A stretch of DNA of 64,000 bases from Bos javanicus (Eukaryota; Chordata; Mammalia; Artiodactyla; Bovidae): NCBI RefSeq assembly GCF_032452875.1, contig NC_083897.1:13002854-13066853 (forward strand). The letters are read 5' to 3'. Both the position numbers and the translations under genes were made by a program. Below the pieces are notes generated by a model. It was not told where the DNA came from. It saw only the letters and a program-made list of their open reading frames with translations, and did not search any database. Numbering within the stretch: the stretch's first letter is position 1; the number at the start of each line of letters is the position of its first letter. Positions 12,593 through 25,324 of the stretch are shown here, one piece after another.

Positions 12593-13172
12593 TTTTAATT
12601 GAGGCATAATATATAGAGAGGATAATGTGTAAGTCATAGGCATCCAGCAAGGTGGATTTTCACAAACTAAACACATCTATGTAACCGACACACAGATTAA
12701 AAAACGAAAACATTGCTAGCAACTCAGAAACAGCCCAGCTCCCCTGTAGTCACCTATCACCCAAAGTCATGACTATGCTGACTTTTGCAAACACAGATTA
12801 GTTTCATGTTTTGGTATTTGATAGACATTGAACTCTACTGTATGCCCCACTGGGTCTAATTTCTTTTGCTCACTATTACATCATAACTGCTAATTCAAAT
12901 GATTGAATACAGTTTTAGAATCTTCCTTCTCATTTCTGTTAATTGTATATTCATCAAAGCCAGATCTCCCACATTTCAGGCAGATTCTTTACCAGCTGAG
13001 CCACAAGGGAAGCCCGTATATTATTCACCCCAAGTAATACTAACTTACTGATCCATTCCACCGCTGAGAGGAATTTGGGTAGTTTCCCAATTTTCAGCTG
13101 TCAAAGAAAGTTGCTATGAACATTCTAGCATGAGTATTTTGGGGAACATACGTAAGCCAGGGACTTTGGCTT
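12593..13172 (-). mobile_element. Old L1 3' region (antisense)
   Basis: Matches the antisense of an old L1 3' end: 'tttaattgaggcataatata' at the start, 'gattagtttcatgttttggt' in the middle and 'gttgctatgaacattctagc' near the end. The 12966-13016 SINE fragment interrupts it. Confidence 0.65.
12966..13016 (-). mobile_element. Bov-tA head fragment
   Basis: Only the reversed tRNA-like head remains ('ttctttaccagctgagccac' then 'aagggaagccc'), placed inside the antisense L1. Confidence 0.85.
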
Positions 13173-13412
13173 TCCCACTTCTGCCAAGCTCAAATCTGGA
13201 TTCTAAATCTCACTAAACAGCAGTGAATAGGTCTGATGAATTACTGTGATTTTTTAACATGAGATGTGGCCAACAGGCCTTAGAGTGGACCCCAAGTTCA
13301 CACCCTGTATAATCCCCTTCCACTAAGTGTGGGCGAGACCCCTGATTTGTTTCTAAGGAACAGAATACAGCAAAGTCTGTCACACTTAGGATTAGGCTAC
13401 ATTATAGTTATA

Positions 13413-13606
13413 GGTACTGGTAGCTCAGTCGGCAGACAATCTGCCTGCAGGGCAGGAGATCTGGGTTCGATCTCTGGGTCTGGAAGATCCCCTGGAGAAG
13501 GAAACGGCTACCCACTCCAGTATTCTTGCCTGGAGGATTCCATGGACAGAGGAGCCTGGCAGGCTATAGTCCATGGGGTCTCAAAGAGTTGGACACAACT
13601 TAGCAA
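13413..13606 (+). mobile_element. Bov-tA SINE with target-site duplication
   Basis: Full-length SINE. A 13-bp direct repeat flanks it (13400-13412 and 13607-13619, 12 of 13 identical). Confidence 0.95.
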
Positions 13607-13894
13607 CATTATAGCTATACAGCAATGGGGACTGGATGTCACTCCTGCGATCCAACATACACACCCCCACACGAACATGTACAAAGGTCGACAGAGAGGG
13701 TCATGTGATGAGCAACTACAGATGGGCTCCAGCTGCTGAAAGCAGCCTCTGGTTTATACCCAAGAGGGCATACAGTAGAGCTCAATGTCTATCAGATACC
13801 AGCAAGAAAATGGAAGCCCAAATTCCACAGCTGCAAGCTGAAGTCTACCAACAAAACAAACAATGGTCTTAGAAATGGTGTATCTCCCAGTCAG

Positions 13895-14502
13895 GATTTC
13901 ACATGAGAACACAGCTGGCCTTTATTACAGCCTCGTGAGACACTGGGCAGAACTACTGAAGCCATGCCCAAACTTGTGACCTGTAGAAACTGTGATAATA
14001 AATGTGTGCTGTTTTAAGTCACGAGCTCTGTGGTAATTTGTTACACAGTATAGAGGCTTCCTATCACTGCTGTAACATATCACCACAAACGGTGATTTAA
14101 AACACACATTATCCTGGCAACACAGAAGGTATAAATCCTAAATCAAGGTGCTGGCAGGACTGCATTTCTTATGAAAGTTCTAGGGGAGAAGCAATACCCT
14201 TGTTTTTTGCCAGCTTCCAGTGGCCACTTGCATTCCTTGGCTCATGGCCCTTTTCTCCACTTACCTTTTCTTCTTTCATCTCATCTCCTACTTTGACTCA
14301 TACCTTCCCACCTTCCTCTTATCCAGATGCTTGTGATTCCCCTGGGCCTACCAAGATAAACTGGAATTATCTCTAAAAATCATATCTTCAAAGTCCCTTT
14401 CACTGTGAAAGGTAACGTGTTCATAGGTTCTGGGTGTTAAGATATTGACATTTTGGGGGTCCATTATTCTGCCTGCTACTTGCTTCAATAGAAAACTAAT
14501 AC
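13895..14502 (+). mobile_element. MLT1-type LTR 3' half, split by an older-style repeat
   Basis: The LTR part at 13895-14050 has 'gataataaatgtgtgctgtt' and 'gtggtaatttgttacacag'. The expected continuation 'caatagaaaactaatacac' reappears only at 14486. The interposed 14051-14485 carries 'cactgctgtaacatatcacc', 'cattccttggctcatggccc' and 'ggtccattattctgcctgct', a common mammalian repeat that I recognise but cannot name with certainty. Confidence 0.65.
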
Positions 14503-14584
14503 ACTAAGTAGGGGACTCAGTTTTCTCCCATAATGTTCATCCCATTACAGCAACAAGCCCGCCCCTATGCCCTCTCTTCTCTGA

Positions 14585-14742
14585 AAAGTGAAAGTTGCTC
14601 AGTCGTGTCCGACTCTTTGGGACCCCATGGACTAAACAATCCATGGAATTCTCCAGGACAGAATACTGGAGTGCGTAGACTTTCCCCTCTCCAGGGGATC
14701 CTCCCAATCCAGGAACTGAACCCAGGTCTCCCACTAGGTTCA
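14585..14742 (-). mobile_element. Bov-tA SINE, truncated head (antisense)
   Basis: The reversed tail 'gttgctcagtcgtgtccgac' and the 'ctccaggggatcctcccaat' section are present. The tRNA-like head is cut off after 'caggtctcccactagg'. Confidence 0.92.
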
Positions 14743-14903
14743 CATATTATTTCAACAAGTCACTTAACACCTTCTCTGAGTTCATTCTGGTGGATCACTA
14801 GTAGATTAAAAAGCACATACCATAGAAAAAGTCTAAAAGCCTCTCTTTTCCCAGTTTTCATGAGAAGGAGAGTGTATTTACATGGGAACAGAGCTGAGCA
14901 TAA

Positions 14904-15115
14904 CTGCTTCCCCGGTGGCACTAGTGGTAAAGAACCTGCCTGCCAGTTCAGGAAACATAAAAGACTTAGGTTCAGTCTCTGGGTTGGGAAGATCCTCGGA
15001 GGAGGAAATGGCAACCCACTCCAGTATTCTTGCCAGGAGAATAGAGAAGCCTGGTGGGCTACAGTCCATGGGGTTGCAAAGAGTCAGACATGACTGAAGT
15101 GACTTAGCATGTACA
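14904..15115 (+). mobile_element. Bov-tA SINE
   Basis: Runs from 'tgcttccccggtggcactag' to 'cagacatgactgaagtgact'. It lies 160 bp after an oppositely oriented copy. Confidence 0.94.
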
Positions 15116-15548
15116 ACTGAGAAAGCATCTTTCTTTTCATAGGCCAATGTTTTTGTTTTTTAATTTAGACAAGATAGAAAGGTGTGCTGACTGTTCTTAA
15201 TATACAGTAACCTAGATGTATCAACTGAAAACTAAGTTTGGCTGTAATTTGGACCCCAAAAATACCTGTGGTTCATACTGAATAGTTCATTTATTTGTCA
15301 CATGAAAATCTGGAGACGAGCAATCTAAAACTCATTGTGGCTGTAATCCGTCAAGTCCTCCACCACCTCTCATTTATCCAGGAATTGAATGAGGATGAGG
15401 GGAAGAAGACAGTAAAGAGTACATGCCAAGTTTAAGAAAGGTTCCCCCAAACTGCCATGTAGTTCTACTGACATCCCATTGGCCTTATATAACCAATCCA
15501 ACAATACAGTTCTTTTTGTGAATGGTCATAAGTCCAAAACTTAAACTA
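15116..15548. other. Single-copy DNA, no gene seen
   Basis: No family or ORF was recognised. Confidence 0.4.
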
Positions 15549-15729
15549 CAGTCACTCAGTCATGTCTAACTCCTTGCAACAAGGACTATACAGTCCATGG
15601 AATTCTCCAGGCCAGAATACTGGAGTGGGTAGCCGTTCCCTTCTCCAGGGGATCTTTCCAACCCAGGGATCACACCCAGGTCTCCCACACTGCAGGCAGG
15701 TTCTTTACAAGCTGAGCCACAAGGGAAGC
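15549..15729 (-). mobile_element. Bov-tA SINE (antisense)
   Basis: Reversed tail and head are both present. A short 'aagtccaa' repeat on both sides (about 15530 and 15731) looks like the target-site duplication. Confidence 0.94.
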
Positions 15730-16155
15730 AAAAGTCCAACAAGAAGGTAATGATCCTATTACTGAGGAAGTATAGAATGAAAATTGGAGATAATGCTGCC
15801 TCTATATGATTTCAAGCTGATGACTTCAAGTAGCCACACTGGAAGCTGAGGGCTTTGTGAAGACCATTACTGTTATAAAAGACTTAAACTGAAATGAGAT
15901 ACTTGAAATTTGAGCATGCACATATATTTCTTGGATGTTCAAAAAACATCCTAAAGTCTTCTGTTCCTTTCCCTCACATCACATTAGTCACTAAGTTCTT
16001 TTGATTCTATCTTCTATATATTAATTTCATTGTTTTCCATTGCCAGTACCATAGTAGAACCTCATCAGCTACAATATGGATTATTACAATAACATGTAGG
16101 AGATTAGCAGAGACCTTGCTTTTTATTTCTCCTGTCCTCTTCCACACCATACCAT
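15730..16155. other. Unassigned AT-rich DNA
   Basis: No recognised gene. It may contain decayed repeat sequence that I cannot place. Confidence 0.35.
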
Positions 16156-16362
16156 GCATGCTCAGTCACTGTCATGTCCAACTCTTTGAAACCCCATGGA
16201 CTGTAGCCCACCAGGCTCCTCAGTCCATGGGATTTTCCAGGTGAGAATACTGGAATGAGTTGCCATTCTCTTCTCCAGGGGATCTTCCCAACCCAGGAAT
16301 TGAACCTAGGTCTCCTGCATTGCAGACAGATTCTTTACCATCTGAACTACGTGGGAAGCCCC
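16156..16362 (-). mobile_element. Bov-tA SINE (antisense)
   Basis: Full-length reversed copy. 'ccataccat' occurs on both sides, a likely target-site duplication. Confidence 0.94.
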
Positions 16363-17426
16363 CCATACCATACCATATACCACAGATATACATACTGATC
16401 AGCTGGCTGAATTTACACAAACTTACCCATTTATACTGCTCAGAATTATTTTACCGTGTTTGAATTGGATGAATACTTCCCAAATGGATCATGTCAGATA
16501 GCTTTACAGACTTATTTCTCTCATAACCATCCATTGCTTTTTCCTTTGTTTCATAAAGGTAATCACATCTGGACCCCTCTGAACAGAATTCAGACTTTCT
16601 ACTCCTCATGAGTAAAGGTTATGACCCATCCCTAAAGGTCATTAACCCTGAAACCAAGCCTAGATTTTTATGTGTGCAACAATCATTATTTATTCCTCAT
16701 CCCCAGGTGCCTTCTTTGGGACTGACAGAACCTTACTAGTAGTCAATGTCAGGAAAAAGGAAAATGATGCCAGATGAAAATCTAGATCTAAACAAAGGAA
16801 AAAAAAAACAATGAAAATGTAACTATCTGGGTAGATATATGGAATATTTTTTATTTTAAAAAAACTCTAAGTTAGGTTAAAAAATCTCTTTAAAATATAG
16901 TACCTTATTTTAATAGTCCATTATAAGTTTATACCATATGTAAAAGTAAAATGTATGACAATGAAAGCACAAAGGTTGGAATGGGAGAAATGGAAGTAAA
17001 GTAAACTATCATAAATTTCTCATACTAACATGCAGTGGTATAACTTGAAGGTAGACTGTGATTAAAGATATGTACTCTAAACCCTAAAGCAACCATAAAA
17101 ATAAAACAGAAATATAGCTAATAAGCTAACAAAGAAAATGAATATCATTGTAAAAATATTCAATTCATCCAAAACAATGCAGACAAAGAGGAAATGGTAA
17201 CAGAGAATAGATAGGACAAATGGAAAACAAATAGCAAGATGACAGATTTGAACCTAACCACATCAATATTCACATTATGTGTAAATGGTGTGAATACCTG
17301 AATTAGAAGGGAAAGATTGTCAGATTGAACACAAAAGCAAGATCCAACTATATGTCACCTATCAGAAACACATTTCATATCTAAATAAGTTAGAAGTAAA
17401 AGGATACAAATATGTGTATATGTACG

Positions 17427-17627
17427 TTAGTCGTTCAGTCATGTCCAATTCTATGACTCCATGGACTGCAGCCCGCCAGGCTCCTTTATCCATAGGATTA
17501 TCTAGGCAGGAATATTGAAGTGGGTTGCCATTCCCTTCTCCAGGGGAACTTCCCGACCCAGGGATCGAACTTGGGTTTCCCGCATGGCAGGCAGATTCTT
17601 TACCATCTGCGCCACCAGGGAAGCCCA
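17427..17627 (-). mobile_element. Bov-tA SINE (antisense) inside L1
   Basis: Full-length reversed SINE, from 'gttagtcgttcagtcatgtc' to 'gccaccagggaagccc'. Confidence 0.94.
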
Positions 17628-18314
17628 TGGATGGAAATATATAATGTTCAGTAGGTTAGGTGTGTTAAGTGCATTTGACTTGGCATTGTCAACTTAGAGT
17701 TGGTTTACTGGGATATAACCCCATCATAAGTTGAGGAAGCTCTGTATGTGAAATAGACTGAAAGAAATGCAGAGACAGAGACAAATCCACAACTGTACCT
17801 GAAGATTCCAACACCTCTCTCGTGCAACAACTGATAGAGCAAGGAAGTAATCAACATACATTTTAACACTGCCAACCAATTTCGACAAGTTGCTATTTAT
17901 AGAGCACTCAACAGGCAAATACAAATCTTTTCATATGCATGTGGAAGAGTTACCAAGACAGACCATATTACAGACCATAAAACAAGTCTTTGATAAATTT
18001 CAAAGGTTTCAAATCATAAAAACTACATTGCTATCTACAATGGCACTGCTATAAATAGGTAACAGAAATATTCCTGAAAATTCTCTAATATCTAGGAAGT
18101 AAATACACATTGTTTGACTATTTGAAATCCATGAGCCAAGGAAGAATTCAAAAGGGAAATTTAAAAAAAAAAATTAACCAAATGAAAATACAACCTATCC
18201 AAGTTTTGGGTTACCAACAAAGCAGTACCCAGAGAGAAATTTATAGCATTAAAGTCCCTAAGTTAGAAAAGAAATTTCTCAAATCAATGTCCTCAGCTTC
18301 TACCTTAAAAATCT

Positions 18315-18436
18315 AGGGAATTCCCTGGTGGTCCAGTGGTTAGGACTTGGTGCTTTCACTGCCGGGACCACAGTTCTATCCTTGGTTTGGGAACTAAGGT
18401 CCCACAATCTGTGCAGTGCAGCCAAAAGAAAAAAAA
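18315..18436 (+). mobile_element. CHR-type SINE inside L1
   Basis: Has the head 'agggaattccctggtggtcc', a degenerate B-box and an A-rich tail. Confidence 0.92.
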
Positions 18437-19824
18437 TCAGGGGAAGGAAAGTAGGGATTAATTACAAAGGGGCAAGAGGAAACTTTTGAAAATATTAGAT
18501 ATACTCATCATCTTGATTGTGGTGACAGTTTCAAAGATATATCCATATTTCAAAACTTGAATAGTATGCTTTAAATGTGCAATGATATTGTTTATGTCAA
18601 ATTATACTTCAACAGATCTGTTGTTAAAATGCATTCCAGGGCCAAGATGGTAAGAAGGAAGATCTGAATGTATCGCCTCCCACAAGCACACCAAGATTAC
18701 AATTATTTACAGAGCAACTATCAATGAGAAAGCTCTGAATACTAAAAGAAGACTTTGCACAACTGAAGATATAAAGAAACCACAACAAGGCAGGTAGGAG
18801 GGGTAGAAACGTGGTATCATCAAGACCCAACAACCAGGGAGGTGACCCACAAATGGGAGCACAGTCACAATTACAGAGTTTCTCCCCAAGAGTGAGGGGT
18901 CTGAGTCCCATATCAGGCTCTCCAACACAAGGGGGTCTAGCAATGGCAAGACAAGCCCCCAGGAACATCTGACTTTGAAGATCAGTGGTGATTGTACACG
19001 GGAGAGTCAGGAGGCTTTAGGAAATAGAGATTCTGCTCCAAATGCAATATACAAAATCTCACATTCTCTGAGACCTAGGATAGAAATATTAATTCAAAAG
19101 AAGCCTGGGCCAGACGTACCTGCTGATCTTAGAGAGCCTCCTGGAGAGGCAGAAGACAATTGAGACATGTCCCTGGTAGCAGCTGGTACCAGCAGCATGC
19201 TGGTAGCAGCCATTTGGGGGAGCTACACTACCACAAGGATACTGATCCTAGTAAGCACCAATTCAGAGACCCCTCTCTAACATACGAGCACTGGAAGATT
19301 ACCCACCCACAAGCCAGGTGGAGGCAGTTCAGGGACAACCCAGGCAAAGCAGCAAGCATTCCATGACCCATCTCCATTCACCAGTGAGGCAACGTTCTGC
19401 ACACGAGGCAGGGCCTGGAAGCCAACTGGTCCAGGGTACAGCCCCATCTACCAATGCACCCAGAGTAGTAGACCTATTCACAACAGAGAGTCCCATGAAG
19501 CCAACATAGGCTGCATCCCTAGAGCATATATCTCTGGTGACCAGAAGCTGTACCTCATAGAAGGTCTTCTATAGAAGGCCACTTCTCCAAGATCATGAAA
19601 CATAATATGTAAGAATATATTCTCACACAGAGAATTAGACAAAATTAGGAAACAGACGAATATGCTCCAAATGAAGGAAAAAGATAAAACCACAGAAGAA
19701 CTAAGCAAAGGGAAGACAAGTAATGTAACCAAAAAAGAGTTCAAGGTTATGATAATAAAGTTGCTCAGTGAACTTAGGAGAAGAACAAACACAGTAAGAA
19801 GTTTAAGAAAGAGTTAGAAAATAT

Positions 19825-22230
19825 AATGCAAAAGTAGGAAGTCAAGAAACACCTGGAGTAACAAGAAAATTTGGCCTTGGAATACAGAATGAAGCAGGGC
19901 AAAGGTTCATAGAGTTTTGCCAAAAGAACACATTGATCATAGCAAACACCCTCTTCCAACAACACAAGAGAAGACTCTACACATGGACATCACCAGATGG
20001 TCAACACCGAAATCGGATTGATTATATTCTTTGCAGCCAAAGATGGAGAAGCTCTATACAGTCAGAAAAAACAGGACCGGGAGCTGACTGTGGCTCAAAT
20101 TATGAACTCCTTATTGCCAAATTCAGACTGAAATTGAAGACAGTAGGGAAAACCACTAGACCATTCAGGTATGACCTAAATCAAATCCCTTATGATTATA
20201 CAGTGGAAGTGAGAAATAGATTTAAGGGCCTAGATCTGATAGAAAGAGTGCCTGATGAACTATGGACGGAGGTTCATGACATTGTACAGGAGACAGGGAT
20301 CAAGCCCATCCCCAAGAACAAGAAATGCAAAAAAAGCAAAATGGCTGTCTGAGGAGGCCTTACAAATAGCTGTGAAAAGAAGAGAAGCGAAAAGCAAAGG
20401 AGAAAAGGAAAGATATAAGCATCTGAATGCAGAGTTCCAAAGAATAGCAAGGAGAGATAAGAAAGCCTTCCTCAGTGGTCAGTGCAAATAAATAGAGGAA
20501 AACAATAGAATGGAAAAGACTAGTGATCTCTTTAAGAAAATTAGAGATACCAAGGGAACATTTCATGCAAAGATGGGGACAATAAAGGACAGAAATGGTA
20601 TGGACCTAACAGAAGCAGAAGATATTAAGAAGAGGTAGCAAGAATACACAGAAGAACGGCACAAAAAAAACATCTTCATGACCCAGATGATCATGATGGT
20701 GTGATCACTCATCTAGAGCCAGACATCCTGGAATGTGAAGTCAAGTGGGCCTTAGGAAGCATCACTACGTACAAAGCTAGTGGAGGTGATGGAATTCCAG
20801 CTGAGCTATTCCAAATCCTAAAAAATGATGCTGTGAAAGTGCTGCACTCAATATGCCAGCAAATTTGGAAAACCCACCAGTGGCCACAGGACTGGAAAAG
20901 GTCAGTTTTCATTCCAATCCCTAAGAAAGGCAATGCCAAAGAATGCTCAAACTACTGCACAATTGCACTCATATCACATACTAGTAAAGTAATGCTCAAA
21001 ATTCTCCAAGCCAGGCTTCAAGAATATGTGAACCGTGAACTTCCAGTTGTTCAAACTGGATTTAGAAAAGGCAGAGGAACCAGAGATCAAATTGCCAACA
21101 TCCGCTGGATCATGGAAAAAGCAAGAGAGTTCCAGAAAAACATCTATTTCTGCTTTATTGACTATGCCAAAGCCTTTGATTGTGTGGACCACAACAAACT
21201 CTGGAAAATTCTGAAGGAGATGGGAATACCAGACCACGTAACCTGCCTCTTGAGAAATCTGTATGCAGGTCAGGAAGCAACAGTTGGAACTGGACATGGA
21301 ACAACAGACTGGTTCCAAATAGGAAAAGGAGTACATCAAGGCTATATACTGTCACCCTGCTTATTTAACTTATATGCAGAATACATCATGAGCAACGCTG
21401 GGCTGGAGGAAGCATAAGCTGGAATCAAGATTGCTGGAAGAAATATCAATAACCTCAGATATGCAGATGAGGCCACCCTTATGGCAGAAAGTGAAGAACT
21501 AAAAAGCCTCTTGATGAAAGTGAAAGAGGAGAGTGAAAAAGTTGGCTTAAAGCTCAACGTTCAGAAAACTATGATCATGGCATCCAGTCCCATCACTTCA
21601 TGGCAAATAGATGGGGAAAACAGTGTAAACAATGGCAGACTTTATTTTCGGGGGCTCCAAAATCACTGCAAATGGTGACTGCAGCCCTGAAATTAAAAGA
21701 CGCTTGCTCCTTGGAGGGAAAGTTATGACCAACCTAGACAGCATATTAAAAAGCAGAGATATTACTTTGCCAGCAAAGGTCCGTCTAGTCAAGGATGTGG
21801 TTTTTCTAGTAGTCATGTATGGATGTGAGAGTTGGACTGTGAAGAAGGCTGAGCGCCGAAGAATTGATGCTTTTGAACTGTGGTGTTGGAGAAGACTCTT
21901 GAGAGTCCCTTGGACTGCAAGGAGATCCAAGCAGTCTATCCTAAAGGAGATCAGTCCCGAGTGTTCACTGGAAGGACTGATGCTGAAGCTGGAAGTCTAA
22001 TACTTTGGCCACCTGATATGAAGAACTGACTCATTTGAAAGACCCTGATGCTGGGAAAGATTAAAGGCTGGAGGAGAAGGGGACAACAGAAGATGAGATG
22101 GTTGGATGGCATCACCGACTCAATGGACATGAGTTTGAGTAAACTCCAGGAGTTGGTGATGGACAGAGAGGCCTGGCGTGCTGCAGTCCATTGGTTCACA
22201 AAGAGTTGGACACAAGTGAGCGACTGAACT
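19825..22230 (+). mobile_element. BovB LINE, 5'-truncated
   Basis: Runs from the endonuclease part of the BovB ORF to the 3' end ('gagcgactgaact'). It entered the 5' part of the L1; a 'gaaaatat' / 'gaaaaatat' repeat at 19815-19824 and about 22231-22240 is a probable target-site duplication. It is about 2.4 kb, against 3.1 kb for the most complete copy at 51216-54307. Confidence 0.95.
19933..22000 (+). pseudogene. BovB endonuclease/reverse-transcriptase ORF remnant
   Basis: Decayed part of the BovB polyprotein, which in a live element nicks DNA and copies its own RNA at the cut. 19933-20352 holds the end of the endonuclease domain and the linker. 20701-21417 is a 238-codon open stretch with RT motifs, including 'FIDYAKAFDCVD' and 'FRKGRGTRDQIANI'. 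A stop follows 'AGLEEA' at 21415-21417. The catalytic motif reads YADE (near 21460-21472) where the copy at 51.2 kb has YADD, a change expected to abolish activity. Non-functional. Confidence 0.9.
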
Positions 22231-23180
22231 GGAAAAATATGAAAAACCACCAAACAGCATGAAGAATAATGAAATAATAAATACACTAGAAGGAAGCAAC
22301 AGCAGATTGTACAGAGGAACAGCTGCTCAGCAAACTAGAAGACAGAGCTGTGAAAATCCCCCAAGCTGAATAGAAAAAAGAAATAAAAGAATTTTTAAAA
22401 GTGAAGATAATGTTAGAAAGTTCAAGAACAACATCAAGCATACTAACATTTGCAATATAGGGGTCCTAGAATAAAAGAGAGAAAGGGGGCACACAGTTTA
22501 GTTAAATAAATAAAAGCTGAAACTTCCCTCAGCTGGGAAAGAAAACAGATATTCAGGTCCAGGAAGCACAAAGTCCCAAACAAGATGAACCCAAAGAGAT
22601 CCATTCACTGTAATTAAAAGGTTCAAAAAAAGAAAGAAAGAAATCGTAAAAGAAGTAAGGGAAGAGCAACTTATTACATACAAGGGAGCTCTCATAAGAC
22701 TGTTAGCTGACTTTTCAGCAGAAATTCTGTATGACAGAAGTGGCACAACATACTTAAAGTGTGAAATCAAAAAACCTATAATGAAGAATAACCACAAAGG
22801 TTATCACTCAAATTTGAATGAGAGATCAAAAGCTTTACCCACAAGCAAAAGCTGAAAATTTAGCATCACAAAATCAGCTTTACTAGAAATGTTAGAGAGA
22901 CTTTTCTAAGCAGAAAAGGCCACAATTAGAAACACAAAAATTATGAAAGGAAAAAAAAGTCTCATTGGTAGAAACAAATACACAGTAAAGTAGGAGATCA
23001 AATAATAAAACTAGTAGGAAGGTTAAAAGACAAAACTATTGACATCATTTATATCCATAATAAGTAGTTAAGGAATACACAGAAAAATGTAATATGATGT
23101 TAAAAGCATTAAATGTGTAGCAAGGGGACTAAAAATACAAGGCTGTCAAAATGAGTTCAACCAAAGAGATCAACAAATTA

Positions 23181-23222
23181 CATATATATATATACACACA
23201 CATATATATATATTTATATATA
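23181..23222. repeat. (AT)n/(AC)n microsatellite
   Basis: Runs of 'atatatatat', 'acacacaca' and 'atatatatat' lie directly upstream of an antisense Bov-tA SINE. Confidence 0.9.
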
Positions 23223-23230
23223 ACAAAAGT

Positions 23231-23432
23231 GTTAGTCGCTCAGTCATGTCTGACTCTTTGTGACCCCATGGACTGTAGCCCACCAGGCTCCTCTATCCAT
23301 GGAATTCTCCAGGTAAGAAAATTGGAGTGGGTTGCCATTCCCTTCTCCAGGGGCTTTTCCTGACCCAAGGATTGAATCTGGGTATTCCACAGTGCAGGCA
23401 GACTCTTTACCGACTGAGCCACCAGGGAAGAC
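23231..23432 (-). mobile_element. Bov-tA SINE (antisense) inside L1
   Basis: Full-length reversed SINE ending 'cgactgagccaccagggaag'. It abuts the AT-rich microsatellite. Confidence 0.94.
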
Positions 23433-24070
23433 CTATTTATATATAGTTTTATTTATAAGCCCCATGGAAACCATGAGCCAAAAATCTATAATAGATGCAC
23501 TCATACAAAAGATAAAAAAAAACACTAAAAAGAGTCATCAAACCACAAAGGGAGAACCAAAAGAAACTACAAAACAACTAGAAAACAATAAAGAAAATGT
23601 CAATAAAAGTATATACTTGTAAATAATTACTTTAATGTAAATGCACTAAACATTCCAAACAAAAGACAGAGAGGCTGAATGGATTTATAAAAAAAACACA
23701 CAAATATGCTGCCTACAAGAGACTCACTTCAAATTCACAGACACACAGAGACAGAAAGTGAGGGAATGGAAAAAGGTATTCCATGCAAATGAAACAAAAA
23801 GACATCTAAGGTAGCAATACCTATAAAACAAACACTGTAAGAAGAGATAAAGACATTATATAATGAATCAAGGATCAATCCAACAAGAAGATATAACCAT
23901 TGTAAATATATATGGATTCATTATAAGCAGCTAAATATATAAAGTACACATTAACAAATGAAAAGGGATAAATTGATAGTAATAGCAAGGAACTTTAGCA
24001 TCCAATTACATCAACAGACAGATCATCCAGACAGAAAACCTATGGGGAAACACTGGCCTTAAATGGTACT

Positions 24071-24122
24071 TTAGATCAGATTGATACTTATGTGTATTTT
24101 TATAGATGCCAATCTGATCTAA
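24071..24122. repeat. 13-bp perfect inverted repeat
   Basis: 'ttagatcagattg' at 24071-24083 is exactly complementary to 'caatctgatctaa' at 24110-24122, with a 26-nt spacer, inside the old L1. Confidence 0.9.
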
Positions 24123-24128
24123 CGTGTC

Positions 24129-24161
24129 ATACACACACACACAAACACACACATATATATT
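24129..24161. repeat. (AC)n microsatellite
   Basis: A run of AC dinucleotides with one interruption passes into 'atatatat'. A probable length polymorphism. Confidence 0.9.
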
Positions 24162-24872
24162 CCACCCAAAAAACAAAATACACATTCTTTTCAAGTGCAC
24201 ATGGAACATTCTCCAGACTAGATCACACTCTAGGTGACAAAACAATCTTAGTGAATTTAATAAGACTAAAATTGTATTAAGCATGTCTTCTGACAATACT
24301 ATGAGACTAGAAATCAACTATAAGGGACAAAACTGTAAAAACACAAACATGTGGAGACTAAACAGTATGCTACTAAGCAACCAATGGGTCACTGAAGAAA
24401 GCAAAGAGGATATTTAAAGATATCTGGAGAGAAATGAAAACAAAAACATGATCCAAAAATCTATGAGATGCAACAAAAGCAGTTCTAATGAAGTTTATAG
24501 CAATACAAGCCTACCCAGGGAAACAAAAATCTCAAATAAACAACCTAATCTTACCCTGAAAAGAATTAGAAAAAGAATAAAGTCCAAATTTAGTACAAGG
24601 AAAGAATAAAGATCAGAGCAGAAATAAAGAGAGTCCAAAACAAGTATGAAAGGAATAGCTGGTTCTTTAAAAAGATGAAATCAATAAATGTTTAGGGAGA
24701 CACACAGTAGCAGGACACAAAATTGATATACAGAAATCTGCTGCATTTCTGTATAATAATATACCGGAAAGAGAAATTAAGAAAATCTCATAACTGCATC
24801 AAAAGGTTAAAATACCTAGGAATAAATCTAACCAAGGAGGTAAAACACCTGTACTTGGAAAACTGTAACACT

Positions 24873-25040
24873 GATGGTACAGGGAGGGAGGTGGGAGGGG
24901 GTTCAGGATGGGGAACACGTGTACACCCGTGGTGGATTCATGTTGATGTATGGCAAAACCAATACAATATTGTAAAGTAATTAGCCTCCAAGTAAAATAA
25001 ATAAATTTATAATAAAAAATAAATAAAAACAAAAAAAGAA
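24873..25040 (+). mobile_element. Young ruminant L1, 3' end only
   Basis: 'gggaggtgggagggggttca', 'gtggattcatgttgatgtat' and 'ccaatacaatattgtaaagt' followed by an A-rich tail are the 3' UTR of recent ruminant L1. Severely 5'-truncated, inserted into the older L1. Confidence 0.88.
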
Positions 25041-25324
25041 ATTGAATATGACACCAACAAAATGAAAGATATACCATGCTCAATAAATTGAAGAATTAGT
25101 ATTTTTACAATGAAATACTAATTGTAAGGCAATCTACAGATTCAATGCAATCCCTGTCAAAATACCAATGGCATTTTTCACACAGCTAGAACAATTCTAA
25201 AATTTGTATGGAAATAAAAAAGATCCTGAGTAGCCAAAACAAACTTGAGAAGGAAGAATGAAACTGAAGATATCATAACAACAGACTTCAAACTATACCA
25301 CAAAGCTACAATAATCAATATAGT

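Larger units (their letters stand above)
16745..18630 (+). mobile_element. Old L1 fragment (inter-ORF, ORF2 and 3' end)
   Basis: Contains old-L1 phrases: 'cttgaaggtagactgtgatt' near 17046, 'caaatagcaagatgacagat' near 17228, and the typical 'tgtggtgacagtttcaaaga' 3' end near 18517-18625. Large internal deletions and two later SINE insertions (17427, 18315) break it up. No ORF2 reading frame survives. Confidence 0.75.

Noticed and set aside
13413..13490. tRNA-like sequences with A- and B-box resemblance (all SINE heads)
   Set aside because: They lack a complete cloverleaf and CCA-type 3' end and belong to Bov-tA/CHR SINEs, so they are not tRNA genes.
14533..15093. 186-codon plus-strand ORF
   Set aside because: It is built from an antisense Bov-tA and a sense Bov-tA with unique DNA between; a chance frame.
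20360..21557. Minus-strand ORFs opposite the BovB RT (for example 121 codons at 20974-21339)
   Set aside because: They are antisense shadows of the BovB reading frame and recur opposite every BovB copy.
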